A stretch of 64,000 nt of DNA from NCBI GenBank assembly GCA_964244655.1, contig CAXTJU010000009.1:1-64000 (forward strand), given 5' to 3'. Source of the stretch: LMUY01 sp964244655 (GTDB taxonomy: Bacteria; Pseudomonadota; Alphaproteobacteria; Acetobacterales; Acetobacteraceae). This document shows, in pieces, positions 51,244 to 59,899 of the stretch. Position numbers and translations under genes: made by a program. The notes under the pieces are model-generated. The model had not been told where the DNA came from, searched no databases, and saw only the letters and a program-made list of their open reading frames with translations. How positions within the stretch are numbered: position 1 is the stretch's first letter; the number at the start of each line of letters is the position of its first letter.

Positions 51244-52662
51244 ATGCTGTTCTACGAGCCGCTGTTCCTTTTCCTGTTCTTTCCCATCGTGCTCGCCGGC
51301 TTCCTCCTGGTCCGGGGCCAGGCCCCGGCGCGCGCCGCCCTGCTGCTGGTGGCCAGCCTGTTCTTCTATCTGTGGAGCGAGCCGGCCTTCGTCCCCGTCG
51401 TGCTGGTGACCTGCGTCGCCGACTACGCGCTCGCCCGGCTGGTGGCGCGGGGCGGCGGCGCGGGGCGGGCAGCCCTGGCGGCAGGCGTGCTGATTAACCT
51501 CGGCCTGCTGGCCTACTACAAGTACACCGGGTTCGCGGTGGACAACCTGGACCGCCTGCTGGTGGCGGCGGGGCGGGAGCCATGGCATTTCGGCCAGGTG
51601 GCGCTGCCGATCGGCGTGTCGTTCATCGTGTTCGAGAAGATCACCTACCTGGTCGATATCGCCCGCGGCCGCTCCCGTCCTGCGCCGGGCTTCGCCACCT
51701 ACCTGCTGTACGTGTTCCTGTTCCCCAAGCTGCTGGCCGGCCCGATCATCAAGTATCACGAACTGGAGGCGCAGCTACTCGCCTATGGCCGCAGCCGGGG
51801 CGGGGACCTGGCCGAGGGGTTCCGCCGCTTCATGCTCGGCGTGGTCAAGAAGACCATCCTGGCCGACACCCTGGCCGCCGGCGCCGACATGAGCTTCGCC
51901 GCCGACCCGGCGCTGCTCGGCTGGGCGGACGCCTGGTGGGGCGTGCTGTTCTTCACCTTCCAAATCTACATCGACTTCAGCGCCTACTCGGACATGGCGA
52001 TCGGCCTGGCGCGGATGCTGGGCTTCCGGCTGCGCGAGAACTTCGACAAGCCCTATATCGCGTGCAGCGTCACCGAGTTCTGGCGGCGCTGGCACATCTC
52101 GCTGTCCACCTGGATACGCGACTACCTGTACATCCCGCTCGGCGGCAACCGGGTGCCGCCCTGGCGGTGCTACCTGAACCTGTGGGCCTGCTTCCTGCTC
52201 AGCGGCCTGTGGCACGGCGCGGCCTGGACCTACGTCGCCTGGGGTGCCTACCAGGGCGTGTTCCTGGTGCTGGAACGCCTGTTCCTGCTGCGCTGGCTGG
52301 ACCGGATGCCCCGCCTGGCCGCCAATGCCGGCACCTTCGCCGTCACCATGGGCGGCTGGGTGCTGTTCCGCGCCGGGTCGCTGGGGCAGGTGGGCGCCCT
52401 GGCCGCCGCCATGGCGCAGCCGGGCCGGGTGGGCGCGGTTGTGGGGCTGTGGCGCACCCCGGCCATGATGACGGCCATGGCCGCGGCGGCGCTGATCTCG
52501 TTCCTGCCGCGCGTGCCGGGGTTTGACCGGGCGCAGGGCTCGGTGCTGGCCGCTCCCGCCGGCCGCGCGGTGCTGGACCTGGGCCTGTCCTGCCTGTTCG
52601 TGTTCGCGCTGGCCAAGGCGCTGGCCGACCCGTTCCGCCCGTTCCTGTACTTCCGGTTCTGA
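51244..52662 (+). CDS. MBOAT family O-acyltransferase (AlgI-like)
   Basis: Membrane-bound O-acyltransferase of 472 aa with about ten helices. Family landmarks are GVSFIVFEKITYLVDIARGR, FPKLLAGPIIKYHEL, FQIYIDFSAYSDMAIGLARM and TEFWRRWHISLSTWIRDYLY, then IPLGGNR. The catalytic His324 lies in SGLWHGAAWTYVAWG. AlgI-type proteins carry acetyl groups across the membrane to exopolysaccharides. The AlgJ/AlgX-like gene follows 5 bases later, so O-acetylation of a secreted glycan is the likely job. Confidence 0.94.
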   Translation: MLFYEPLFLFLFFPIVLAGFLLVRGQAPARAALLLVASLFFYLWSEPAFVPVVLVTCVADYALARLVARGGGAGRAALAAGVLINLGLLAYYKYTGFAVDNLDRLLVAAGREPWHFGQVALPIGVSFIVFEKITYLVDIARGRSRPAPGFATYLLYVFLFPKLLAGPIIKYHELEAQLLAYGRSRGGDLAEGFRRFMLGVVKKTILADTLAAGADMSFAADPALLGWADAWWGVLFFTFQIYIDFSAYSDMAIGLARMLGFRLRENFDKPYIACSVTEFWRRWHISLSTWIRDYLYIPLGGNRVPPWRCYLNLWACFLLSGLWHGAAWTYVAWGAYQGVFLVLERLFLLRWLDRMPRLAANAGTFAVTMGGWVLFRAGSLGQVGALAAAMAQPGRVGAVVGLWRTPAMMTAMAAAALISFLPRVPGFDRAQGSVLAAPAGRAVLDLGLSCLFVFALAKALADPFRPFLYFRF

Positions 52663-52667
52663 CCCCG

Positions 52668-53879
52668 GTGATCCGCCGCATCCTGCTGCTGCTGCCGCTC
52701 GGCCTGGGCGCTGCCGCCATGGCCGGCGCGGCGGCGCTGCTGATGGGCAACCTCGCCGCCGTGGCGCTGCACCTGACCGGGCCGGACGGCATGAAGCTCG
52801 CCTCCGGGCTGGCCGGGGCGCGCTTCGCGGAACAGCCGCAGCTTTCCCTGCAAGCCGTGGCGCAAGGCCGCTTCCAGGCGGCGTTCGCCCGCGTCGTCGG
52901 TGCCCAGATGCCGCTGTATCCGCTGGCGGTGCGGGTGCGCAACCAGGTGGAGTACTCGCTGTTCGGCCTGTCCGCCGCGCCCAACCTGCTCATCGGCCCC
53001 GGCGGCGTGCTGTCGGAGGTGGCGTATGCCCGGGAATACTGCGCCCGCGCCCCGGGCTGGCAGGCGGACGCCTCGCGCTGGGCGGCCAGCATCCGGGAGA
53101 TGCAGGACGACGTGGAGCGCCGGGGCAAGACGTTCCTGTACGTGCTGACCCCGTCCAAGGTGGCGCAGTACCCGCAGGTGCTGCCGCCGGGCTGGGCGTG
53201 CCCGGCCGCCCCGGCGGACCGCGCCGCGTTCGTGCCGGAATGGATGGCCCTACTGCGCGCCGCCGGGGTGCACACGGTCGATACGGCGACGGTGCTGCTG
53301 GCAGCGCATGGCGGCTACCCGTTTCCGCTCTACCCGCCAGGAGGCACGCACTGGAACGCAGTGGGCGCCGCGCTGGCCGAGCAGGCGATCATGGCCGCGC
53401 TCGACCGCCTGCTGCCCGGCCGCGGGTTCGCGCCGTTCCGGTTCACCTGGCGCATGGCGCCGCACCCCGACCCCAACGGCACCGACCAGGACCTGGCCCG
53501 GCTGATCAACCTGTTCCACATGCCCGATGACGGCCCGGTGCCGGCCGTCACCCTGCAACCCGCCCCGCCGCCGGCCGTGTGCGACCCGCCGCGCGTGGTC
53601 ATCATCGGCGGCAGCTTCAGCAACGGGCTCGGCGCGGCGCTCGGCGGCCTGCCATGCCCGGTGCCGGCCGTGGAATACCAGTATTGGCACGCGCTGTGGC
53701 TGGACTACCCGGGCGGGCGGATGCGCGTCCATTTCGTGGTGCCGCCGTCCGAGCGGGACGCCGCAGTGCTGGCGGCGGACGTGCTGATCTACGAGGAGAA
53801 CGAGGAAGCCTCCCGCGAGCACTTCCACGGCACGGCGCTGCTGAACTTCCTGCGCGATCCCTCGGCCCCCACCGACTGA
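52668..53879 (+). CDS. AlgJ/AlgX-like SGNH-type acetyltransferase
   Basis: Protein of 403 aa. An N-terminal membrane anchor (ILLLLPLGLGAAAMAGAAAL) precedes an extracytoplasmic domain. The AlgJ/AlgX family sequence YPPGGTHWNAVGAALAEQAI (about residues 223-242) contains the His of the catalytic pair. The Ser side is GGSFSNGLGAALGG (about 316-329). The protein is expected to pass acetyl from the MBOAT partner to the polymer. GTG start at 52668 lies 5 bases after the MBOAT stop. Confidence 0.86.
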   Translation: MIRRILLLLPLGLGAAAMAGAAALLMGNLAAVALHLTGPDGMKLASGLAGARFAEQPQLSLQAVAQGRFQAAFARVVGAQMPLYPLAVRVRNQVEYSLFGLSAAPNLLIGPGGVLSEVAYAREYCARAPGWQADASRWAASIREMQDDVERRGKTFLYVLTPSKVAQYPQVLPPGWACPAAPADRAAFVPEWMALLRAAGVHTVDTATVLLAAHGGYPFPLYPPGGTHWNAVGAALAEQAIMAALDRLLPGRGFAPFRFTWRMAPHPDPNGTDQDLARLINLFHMPDDGPVPAVTLQPAPPPAVCDPPRVVIIGGSFSNGLGAALGGLPCPVPAVEYQYWHALWLDYPGGRMRVHFVVPPSERDAAVLAADVLIYEENEEASREHFHGTALLNFLRDPSAPTD

Positions 53880-54012
53880 GCCTGCCTGCCCGGCAAGCAC
53901 GGCCCACCCGGCACATCTTGCCGGGGGTGATCGAGGGAAAACCTCAGAATGCCGGCCAAATTGCCTGGCATGTCGAGTGCAAGGCAGGGCACGCAACACG
54001 TTGGAGGCTGCC

Positions 54013-54522
54013 TTGACCGCATCTTCGATCACCGCCTCGTCCGCCGGCGCCGTGCCGCACCACGGCCACCACCGCCACTCCGCCGGGTCGGCGCAGGACG
54101 ACTCGGCGCAGGATTTCGGCTCGCTGTCCGACGTGCTGGGCGCCGGCGGCGCCGGGTCCGGCAGCACGGCCCCGGCCGCGCCCAGCACCGGCCTGCAAGG
54201 CTTCGCCAGCCAGCTGCAATCCATCCTGCTGAGCGCGCAGCCTGGCGCCGCCAGCCCCGCGACGGCTGCCGCCGATCCCGCCAGCGCCACGGACCCGGCC
54301 TCGCCGCTGTCCGGTCCGATCTCCCACCTGGCGGACCGGCTGCAAAGCCTGCTGGGCCAGTCCAACCTGGCCGGTGCGGCGGGGGCCGTCGCCGGCAGCG
54401 CCGCGCAGCCGGCCCAAAGCCTGCAATCCGTGCTGGACAACCTGCAGCAGACCTTGCAGCAGAGCCTGGCGGCCTACCAGACGCCAACGGGCAGCACGGC
54501 AACCACGCTGCTCACCGCCTGA
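54013..54522 (+). CDS. Small Ala/Ser/Gln-rich protein of unknown function
   Basis: Protein of 169 aa with no recognised domain. The preferred start is TTG at 54013 with GGAG 6 bases upstream. It has a His-rich patch (VPHHGHHRHSAGSAQDDSAQ), Ala/Gly/Pro-rich linkers and two amphipathic segments (GLQGFASQLQSILLSAQPGA and QSLQSVLDNLQQTLQQSLAA). The His patch could bind metal. No signal peptide is visible. It lies between the O-acetylation cassette and a dehydrogenase gene. It could be a secreted type I substrate or a structural protein, but nothing proves it. Confidence 0.6.
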   Translation: MTASSITASSAGAVPHHGHHRHSAGSAQDDSAQDFGSLSDVLGAGGAGSGSTAPAAPSTGLQGFASQLQSILLSAQPGAASPATAAADPASATDPASPLSGPISHLADRLQSLLGQSNLAGAAGAVAGSAAQPAQSLQSVLDNLQQTLQQSLAAYQTPTGSTATTLLTA

Positions 54523-54559
54523 GCCGCCTGGCGGCCGGAGGCGCTGCGAGGAAGCCCCG

Positions 54560-55525
54560 ATGGCCAAGCCGGTCCTGTTCGTCACCCGCCGCCTGCCGCC
54601 CGCCGTGGAGGCGCGCGCGTCGCGGGACTACCAGGCCCGGCTGAACCCGGACGACGCGCCGCGCACCGGCGCCGAGGTCGCCGCCATGGCGGACGGCGCG
54701 CAGGCCGTGCTGTGCTGCCCCGCCGAGCGGCTGGACGCGGCGGTGATCGCCGCCCTGCCGGGCACGGTGCGGGTGATCGGCACGTTCAGCGTCGGCTTCG
54801 ACCATATCGACGTGGCGGCCGCCCGCGCCCGCGGCATCGCCGTGGTGAACACGCCGGACGTGCTGTCCACTGCCACGGCGGAGTGCGCGCTGCTGCTGCT
54901 GCTGGCCGCCGCGCGCCGGGCGGGGGAGGGCGAGCGGCTGGTCCGCGCCGGCCAGTGGACCGGCTGGGCGCCCACCCAGCTGCTGGGTGTCGGCGTGGTC
55001 GGCCGCAGCCTCGGCATCTTCGGCATGGGCCGGATCGGGCGGGAACTGGCCGGCCTCGCGCGCGGCCTGGCCATGACGGTGCACTACCGGGACGTCGCCC
55101 GCCTGCCGCCGGAGCAGGAGCGGGGTGCGGTGTTCCATGGCGAGGACGACAGCTTCCTGGCCGCGAGCGAGCTGCTGTCGCTGAACGCGCCGGGCGGGGC
55201 CGCCACCATGCACTGGCTCAACGCCGAGCGCATCGCCAAGCTGCCCCGTGGCGCCGTGGTGGCCAATGCCGGGCGCGGCACCCTGGTGCATGACCCGGCG
55301 CTGATCGCCGCTCTGCGCAGCGGCCACGTCGCCGCCGCCGGGCTCGACGTTTATGAGGGCGAGCCGGCGCTCAACCCCGAGTATCGCACGCTGGAGAACG
55401 TGGTGCTGCTGCCGCATCTCGGCAGCGCCACGGGCGTCACGCGGGACGCGATGGGCGCCATGGTGCTGGACGGGATCGACGCCGTGCTCGCCGGGCGGGA
55501 GCCGCCGAACCTGGTGCGGGCGTGA
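54560..55525 (+). CDS. D-2-hydroxyacid dehydrogenase (glyoxylate reductase-like)
   Basis: NAD(P)-dependent 2-hydroxyacid dehydrogenase of 321 aa. The Rossmann motif is SLGIFGMGRIGRELAGLARG (about 156-175). The catalytic triad is visible: Arg239 in NAGRGTLV, Glu268 in YEGEPALN and His286 in LLPHLGSATG. The N-terminal GTFSVGFDHIDVAAARARGI fits the glyoxylate/hydroxypyruvate reductase group. ATG at 54560 has GAGGAAG upstream. Confidence 0.93.
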   Translation: MAKPVLFVTRRLPPAVEARASRDYQARLNPDDAPRTGAEVAAMADGAQAVLCCPAERLDAAVIAALPGTVRVIGTFSVGFDHIDVAAARARGIAVVNTPDVLSTATAECALLLLLAAARRAGEGERLVRAGQWTGWAPTQLLGVGVVGRSLGIFGMGRIGRELAGLARGLAMTVHYRDVARLPPEQERGAVFHGEDDSFLAASELLSLNAPGGAATMHWLNAERIAKLPRGAVVANAGRGTLVHDPALIAALRSGHVAAAGLDVYEGEPALNPEYRTLENVVLLPHLGSATGVTRDAMGAMVLDGIDAVLAGREPPNLVRA

Positions 55526-55602
55526 GCCGTCCGTGGCATGGCCCTTGGACGGAAGGGCAGGCGTGACCATGACTAGGTGGACACGCTGAGGCCACCGCCA
55601 CG

Positions 55603-56235
55603 ATGCCGAAACCCGCCACACGCCCCGTCAAGCGCTCCGTCCGGCGCATCTTCCCCGCGATCGGCATCGGCTTGGCCGTTCTGGCGGCCGTCGCCGTTCT
55701 CGCGGGCTGGCTGCCCGGCGCGTCCGGCCCGCAGGCGGCAGCCATCGGCGGCCCGTTCACCTTGACGGACGGCGCGGGCAAGGCCGTCACGGACCGCAGC
55801 TTCCGCGGCAAGTACATGCTGGTGTATTTCGGCTACACCTTCTGCCCGGACGTGTGCCCGACCACGCTGACGCAGGTCGCCGACGCGCTGGACAAGCTGG
55901 GCGCGCGGGCGGACCAGGTGCAGCCGCTGTTCATCACCGTCGATCCGGCACGCGACACGGCGCCCGTCGTGGGGCAGTATGCCGCCGCGTTCGGTCCCCG
56001 GCTCGACGGGCTGACCGGCACCGCCGAGCAGGTCGCCGCCGTCGCCAAGGAGTACCGCGTGTACTACGCCCCCCACCGCACCGGCCCCAACCCGGGGGAT
56101 TACACGATGGACCATAGCTCCATCCTCTACGTCATGGACCCGCAAGGCCGCTTCGACGGCATTATCCGGGCCGACGAGGACGCGGACGCCATGGCCGCCG
56201 ACCTGTCGAAGCTCGTCGGCGGGGCCGGGTCCTAG
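55603..56235 (+). CDS. SCO1/SenC family copper chaperone
   Basis: Thioredoxin-fold protein of 210 aa, anchored by a helix near residues 16-37, that loads the CuA site of cytochrome c oxidase. The copper ligands are Cys81 and Cys85 in FCPDVCP and His171 in TMDHSSILYV. DPARDTAPVVGQYA and YRVYYAPHRTGPNPGDY are typical of SCO proteins. The stop is followed at once by the PCuAC start, and both serve copper delivery. Confidence 0.94.
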   Translation: MPKPATRPVKRSVRRIFPAIGIGLAVLAAVAVLAGWLPGASGPQAAAIGGPFTLTDGAGKAVTDRSFRGKYMLVYFGYTFCPDVCPTTLTQVADALDKLGARADQVQPLFITVDPARDTAPVVGQYAAAFGPRLDGLTGTAEQVAAVAKEYRVYYAPHRTGPNPGDYTMDHSSILYVMDPQGRFDGIIRADEDADAMAADLSKLVGGAGS

Positions 56236-56691
56236 ATGATGCGCGCGGGCGTCCTGGCGCTCGCGGCGTGCCTCGCCGGCTCGGCGCACGCCCAACCGGC
56301 GCCGGTCGTGGTGACGCAGGCCTGGTCCCGCGCCACCATTCCCGGCGGGCAGACGGGCGCCGTGTACCTCACCGTGACCGCGGCGGCCCCCGACCGGCTG
56401 ACCGGCGCCAGCACTCCCGTGGCGGGCAAGGCCGAGCTGCATCTCAGCAGCATGGTGGACGGCGTGATGGAGATGCGGCCCGTGGCGGAGCTTCCCGTGG
56501 TGCCCGGCGCGCCCATCCATCTGGAGCCGGGCGGCTATCACCTCATGCTGGTCCACCTGAAGCAGCCGCTGCATCCGGGCGACCATTTCCCGGTGACGCT
56601 GACCTTCGAGCACGCCGGCGAGGTGACGGCGCAGGCCGTCGTGGGGAGCATGGGCGCCACCACCCCGCCGGAGAACGTGCTGGGGGAGTAG
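56236..56691 (+). CDS. Periplasmic copper chaperone PCu(A)C
   Basis: Copper-binding protein of 151 aa that supplies Cu(I) to SCO and cytochrome oxidase. Signal peptide ends near SAHAQ (residue 20). The metal motif H-x10-M-x21-H-x-M is exact: His69, Met80, His102 and Met104. It starts on the base after the sco stop, so the two are translationally coupled. Confidence 0.94.
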   Translation: MMRAGVLALAACLAGSAHAQPAPVVVTQAWSRATIPGGQTGAVYLTVTAAAPDRLTGASTPVAGKAELHLSSMVDGVMEMRPVAELPVVPGAPIHLEPGGYHLMLVHLKQPLHPGDHFPVTLTFEHAGEVTAQAVVGSMGATTPPENVLGE

Positions 56692-56717
56692 GGTTGGCGC
56701 AGGCGGGGAAGCGGGCG

Positions 56718-57992
56718 ATGGCGACAGGGCGGCAATCCAAGGTGATGGGCGTGATCCGCGTCGCCAGCGGTAATTTCCTGGAGCAGTACGACTTCTTCGT
56801 CTTCGCCTACTTCGCCACCGCCATCGGCCGCACGTTCTTCCCGGCCGCGGACTCCGCCCGCGGTCACTACCTCTCGCTGATGGCCTCGCTGATGACGTTC
56901 GCCGCCGCCTTCCTGGTGCGGCCGGTGGGGGCCATCGTGCTCGGGGCGTATATCGACGCGCATGGCCGCCGGGCCGGCCTGTTGCTGACGCTGGCGCTGA
57001 TGGCGGTGGGCACGGCGACGGTGGCACTGGTGCCGGGTTACGCCAGCATCGGCCTGCTCGCGCCGTTGCTGGTGGTGGCGGGCCGCCTGGTGCAGGGCTT
57101 CTCCGCCGGGGTCGAGCTGGGTGGGGTGTCAGTCTATTTGTCCGAGATCGCGACACCGGGCCGCAAGGGATTCTACGTGTCCTGGCAGTCCGGCAGTCAG
57201 CAAGTGGCGGTGATCGTGGCCGCCCTGCTCGGCGTGGCGCTCAACGCGTCGCTCGGCGACGCCCGGATGCAGGATTGGGGCTGGCGCATCCCCATGGTGA
57301 TCGGCTGCTGCATCATCCCGTTCCTGTTCCTCGTCCGCCGCTCGCTGGAGGAGACCGAGGCGTTCCTCGCCCGCAAGCAGCGGCTGGGTGCGGGGCAGAT
57401 CCTGCGGTCCATGCTGGCGCAATGGCGCATGGTGGGCCTGGGCATGATGATGGTCGTGATGACCACGGTGTCGTTCTACCTCATCACCGCCTACACGCCG
57501 ACCTTCGGGCGGGAGCAGCTGCACCTGGGCGCCACCGCCGTGCTGCTGGTGACGGTGTGCGTGGGCCTGTCCAACCTGCTGTGGCTGCCGCTCAGCGGCG
57601 CGCTGTCGGACCGGATCGGCCGGCGTCCGCTGCTGATCGCGACCACGCTGGCGGCGATGCTTACCGCCTACCCGCTGCTGTCCTGGCTGGTGGCGAGTCC
57701 GTCCTTCGGCCACCTGCTGGCCGCCGAGCTTTGGCTCAGCTTCATCTACGGCTGCTACAACGGCGCGATGGTGGTTTATCTGACCGAGATCATGCCCGAG
57801 GCGGTGCGCACCGCCGGGTTTTCGCTGGCCTACAGTCTGGCGGCCGTGGTGGGCGGGCTTACCCCCGCCATCTGCGAGGAACTGATCCACGTCTCGGGAG
57901 ACCGCGCGATGCCGGGCGCCTGGATGTCGTTCGCGGCGGCGGTCGGGCTGGGAGCGGTGCTGCTGATCGGGCGGCAGGCGGATGCCGCCTGA
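56718..57992 (+). CDS. MFS citrate/tricarballylate-proton symporter family protein
   Basis: Major facilitator of 424 aa. SGNFLEQYDFFVFAYFATAI, then GRTFFPA is the signature of citrate/tricarballylate symporters (CitA/TcuC type). VRPVGAIVLGAYIDAHGRRA, GFSAGVELGGVSVYLSEIAT and GALSDRIGRRPLL are the usual MFS loops. ATG at 56718 is used. A TTG at 56694 also has a GGAG site 5 bases upstream and would give 8 extra residues. It follows PCuAC by 26 bases. The transported acid is inferred. Confidence 0.9.
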   Translation: MATGRQSKVMGVIRVASGNFLEQYDFFVFAYFATAIGRTFFPAADSARGHYLSLMASLMTFAAAFLVRPVGAIVLGAYIDAHGRRAGLLLTLALMAVGTATVALVPGYASIGLLAPLLVVAGRLVQGFSAGVELGGVSVYLSEIATPGRKGFYVSWQSGSQQVAVIVAALLGVALNASLGDARMQDWGWRIPMVIGCCIIPFLFLVRRSLEETEAFLARKQRLGAGQILRSMLAQWRMVGLGMMMVVMTTVSFYLITAYTPTFGREQLHLGATAVLLVTVCVGLSNLLWLPLSGALSDRIGRRPLLIATTLAAMLTAYPLLSWLVASPSFGHLLAAELWLSFIYGCYNGAMVVYLTEIMPEAVRTAGFSLAYSLAAVVGGLTPAICEELIHVSGDRAMPGAWMSFAAAVGLGAVLLIGRQADAA

Positions 57993-58007
57993 GCGGACCG
58001 GCCTTGG

Positions 58008-58886
58008 TCAGGTGCGGTGCCGGCGGTGCCGCGCGTGATGGTGGTAGCTGACCCGGCGGAACGACGGCTCGCCGCTGTCAGGCGCTTCAGCGACCTCGTC
58101 ATAGGAGTCTCGCGCCGAGCCGCGCAAATCCCGCGGCGCCGGGTTCAGGTCGGCCAAGGGTGCGGCGGCGGCGCTGGCGGTGACCATGCGGCCAGTGTCG
58201 GGCCGGTTGTAGATGAAGCCGAACGTGGGATAGATGCTGCCGTAATCCCCGGAGCGGCCGAGGGCGACGCGCACTGCGCTCCAGTCGTTGTAGGGCGACA
58301 CATCCACCACGGAAGTCGCCCGGCTGATGCCGCCGCGCATGTTCCAGTTGGCGTGGTCGATCTCGATCTCGCGCGGGCTGAGCACCTGGCTCACGACGGC
58401 CACGTGGCCGAGCCGCATGGCGCCGTTGGCGCGGAAGTTGAGCACGCTGCCGGTTTCTGGCCGCGCGCCGCGCTGGTAGAGGCCAGCCGCGTTGTCCCAC
58501 CAGGCATCGGCGTTGCCGGACAGCTCGATGCCGCTGTCCGACCGGGCGAAGGCGACGCATTGCAGGCCGCTGCTGTGGCCGTAGCTGACCGCGGGCGCCT
58601 CGTCGGCGTAGGCCCAGGCGCGGCTGCGGCCATGGCTGGCATGACGCCCGAAGCGGCCGATCTCACGTTCAGCGAAATACTGGCCCATGCCATGGCGGCT
58701 GGTCGCGAACGTGATCGGCATGCCATGCCCCAAGCTGAACGCCCCACTCCGCAACGCTCCATCCCGGGACGCCTCATGCCGCCCCGCTGAAGCATGGGAT
58801 GAGTGATGGCTGCGCGCTTGCGCAGAGGCGGCGCCGAGCAGGCTAGCGCCGAGTGCAATGAGCTTGAGAGAGCCGGCCCACGTCAT
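58008..58886 (-). CDS. CHAP domain amidase/peptidase, secreted
   Basis: Protein of 292 aa. Signal peptide SLKLIALGASLLGAASAQA (about 6-24). The CHAP domain (about 105-200) has the catalytic pair Cys110 in GLQCVAFARSDSGIELSGNA and His161 in RLGHVAVVSQVL, and the acidic partner area IEIDHANWNMRGG. These enzymes cut peptidoglycan cross-bridges or stem peptides. The C-terminus is His/Arg-rich (YHHHARHRRHRT). It is convergent with the citrate symporter gene. A hairpin covers its ribosome binding site. Confidence 0.88.
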   Translation of the reverse strand: MTWAGSLKLIALGASLLGAASAQARSHHSSHASAGRHEASRDGALRSGAFSLGHGMPITFATSRHGMGQYFAEREIGRFGRHASHGRSRAWAYADEAPAVSYGHSSGLQCVAFARSDSGIELSGNADAWWDNAAGLYQRGARPETGSVLNFRANGAMRLGHVAVVSQVLSPREIEIDHANWNMRGGISRATSVVDVSPYNDWSAVRVALGRSGDYGSIYPTFGFIYNRPDTGRMVTASAAAAPLADLNPAPRDLRGSARDSYDEVAEAPDSGEPSFRRVSYHHHARHRRHRT

Positions 58887-58895
58887 AATGCTATC

Positions 58896-58919
58896 CTCAC
58901 GACTTCACCGTATCGTGAG
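58896..58919 (-). promoter_or_regulatory. Hairpin overlapping the CHAP ribosome binding site
   Basis: The mRNA strand has CTCACGA and TCGTGAG, a perfect 7-base inverted repeat with a 10-base loop, 10 bases before the start codon. The Shine-Dalgarno GTGAGGA lies in and next to the right arm, so folding would hide it. It could be a regulator site on DNA or a translation control hairpin in RNA. Confidence 0.5.
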
Positions 58920-59065
58920 CGAGGCGTTATCCATGTCCGCCCGCCGCTGACAAGCCGAACATGTCAGTTTGTTGCAGCTTCGCCGACGATCTGACAAATC
59001 GCCGGGCCGCCGTTAATCATTCCTACGACTACAGTCCTATTTGCGCGCCCGTGATGGCTTGCCGC

Positions 59066-59416
59066 CTACTTGCAGGCTGTGATCATGACCTCCACGAGCT
59101 GACGGGAGTCGGCCATCTTGGCCTCGGTGCAGGCGCGGGCCGGAGCGCCGCCTTCCGGCAGCCACGCGGACCACAGCCCATTGATCGCGTCACGGTCGCG
59201 GATGTCCTGCAGCCAAATCTGCGCCTGCAGCAGCCGGGTGTTGTCGGTGCCGTGCGCCTCCAGCAAGGCGTCGATGTCGCTCAGCACCTGGCGCATCTGG
59301 CCGGTTACGTCCTGGGACAAGTCGCCGGCCGCGAGCCCGGCCAGGAACACGAAGTTGTGGTATTCCACGGCCTTTGCCAGAACCTTGTCGGCGCCGCTGC
59401 GGATGATCTTGCTCAT
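59066..59416 (-). CDS. RidA family protein (enamine/imine deaminase-like)
   Basis: Small trimeric-family protein of 116 aa. It has FVFLAGLAAGDLSQDVTGQM, DIDALLEAHGTDNTRLLQAQ and the end motif GAPARACTEAKMADSRQLVE with the conserved Arg of the Rid active site. RidA proteins remove reactive enamines formed by PLP enzymes. It lies alone between a CHAP gene and a lipoprotein gene. Confidence 0.9.
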   Translation of the reverse strand: MSKIIRSGADKVLAKAVEYHNFVFLAGLAAGDLSQDVTGQMRQVLSDIDALLEAHGTDNTRLLQAQIWLQDIRDRDAINGLWSAWLPEGGAPARACTEAKMADSRQLVEVMITACK

Positions 59417-59476
59417 GCCTGGTGTCCTGATGCTGAGGGCGGGTTCTAGGCAGCGGCTGGGCGGCGGACAAGCGCG

Positions 59477-59848
59477 TCAGTAAGGCACGATCTTGCTGCC
59501 GAGGCCGGGAAGCGGCTGGGTGGAGGTTGCCGGCTGGTCCGGCTGCGGCACCTTGGACGCGGCGAGGCAATCCGAGAGCTGGGTGTCGTAAGCATAGGTG
59601 GAGGGCAGCCCGCGCGACGTGTCGCCGGAGACGAAGGACGTGGAGAACGGCGTGTCTTTCTGGTCGCGCTCGGACAGCAGGTAGCGGTTCTGCCGGTTGA
59701 ACGACGCGTCGGCGCTGGCGCGGCAGGACCTCACGGCCGCCGAGCTGGACCGGTTACTGGAACCCTGCGGCCCGGCGCATCCGGCGAGCGCGGCCAAAAC
59801 GATCAGGGTAGGCGAAAACGCATGGCGAGACATGGCATGGCGAGACAT
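59477..59848 (-). CDS. Putative lipoprotein, unknown function
   Basis: Protein of about 123 aa. The N-terminus MSRHAMSRHAFSPTLIVLAA, then LAGC holds a lipobox with Cys at about residue 24. The first 15 bases of the gene are a perfect duplicate (ATGTCTCGCCATGCC-type unit twice), so ATG at 59848 and ATG at 59833 are both possible starts. The mature part has RSCRASADASFNRQNRYLLS and DTQLSDCLAASKVPQPDQPA. No family recognised. Confidence 0.7.
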   Translation of the reverse strand: MSRHAMSRHAFSPTLIVLAALAGCAGPQGSSNRSSSAAVRSCRASADASFNRQNRYLLSERDQKDTPFSTSFVSGDTSRGLPSTYAYDTQLSDCLAASKVPQPDQPATSTQPLPGLGSKIVPY

Positions 59849-59899
59849 GGGCGCGGCTCCGGTTGACCGCCGTACAGATGGGCCGGACCGCCTGCGCTG

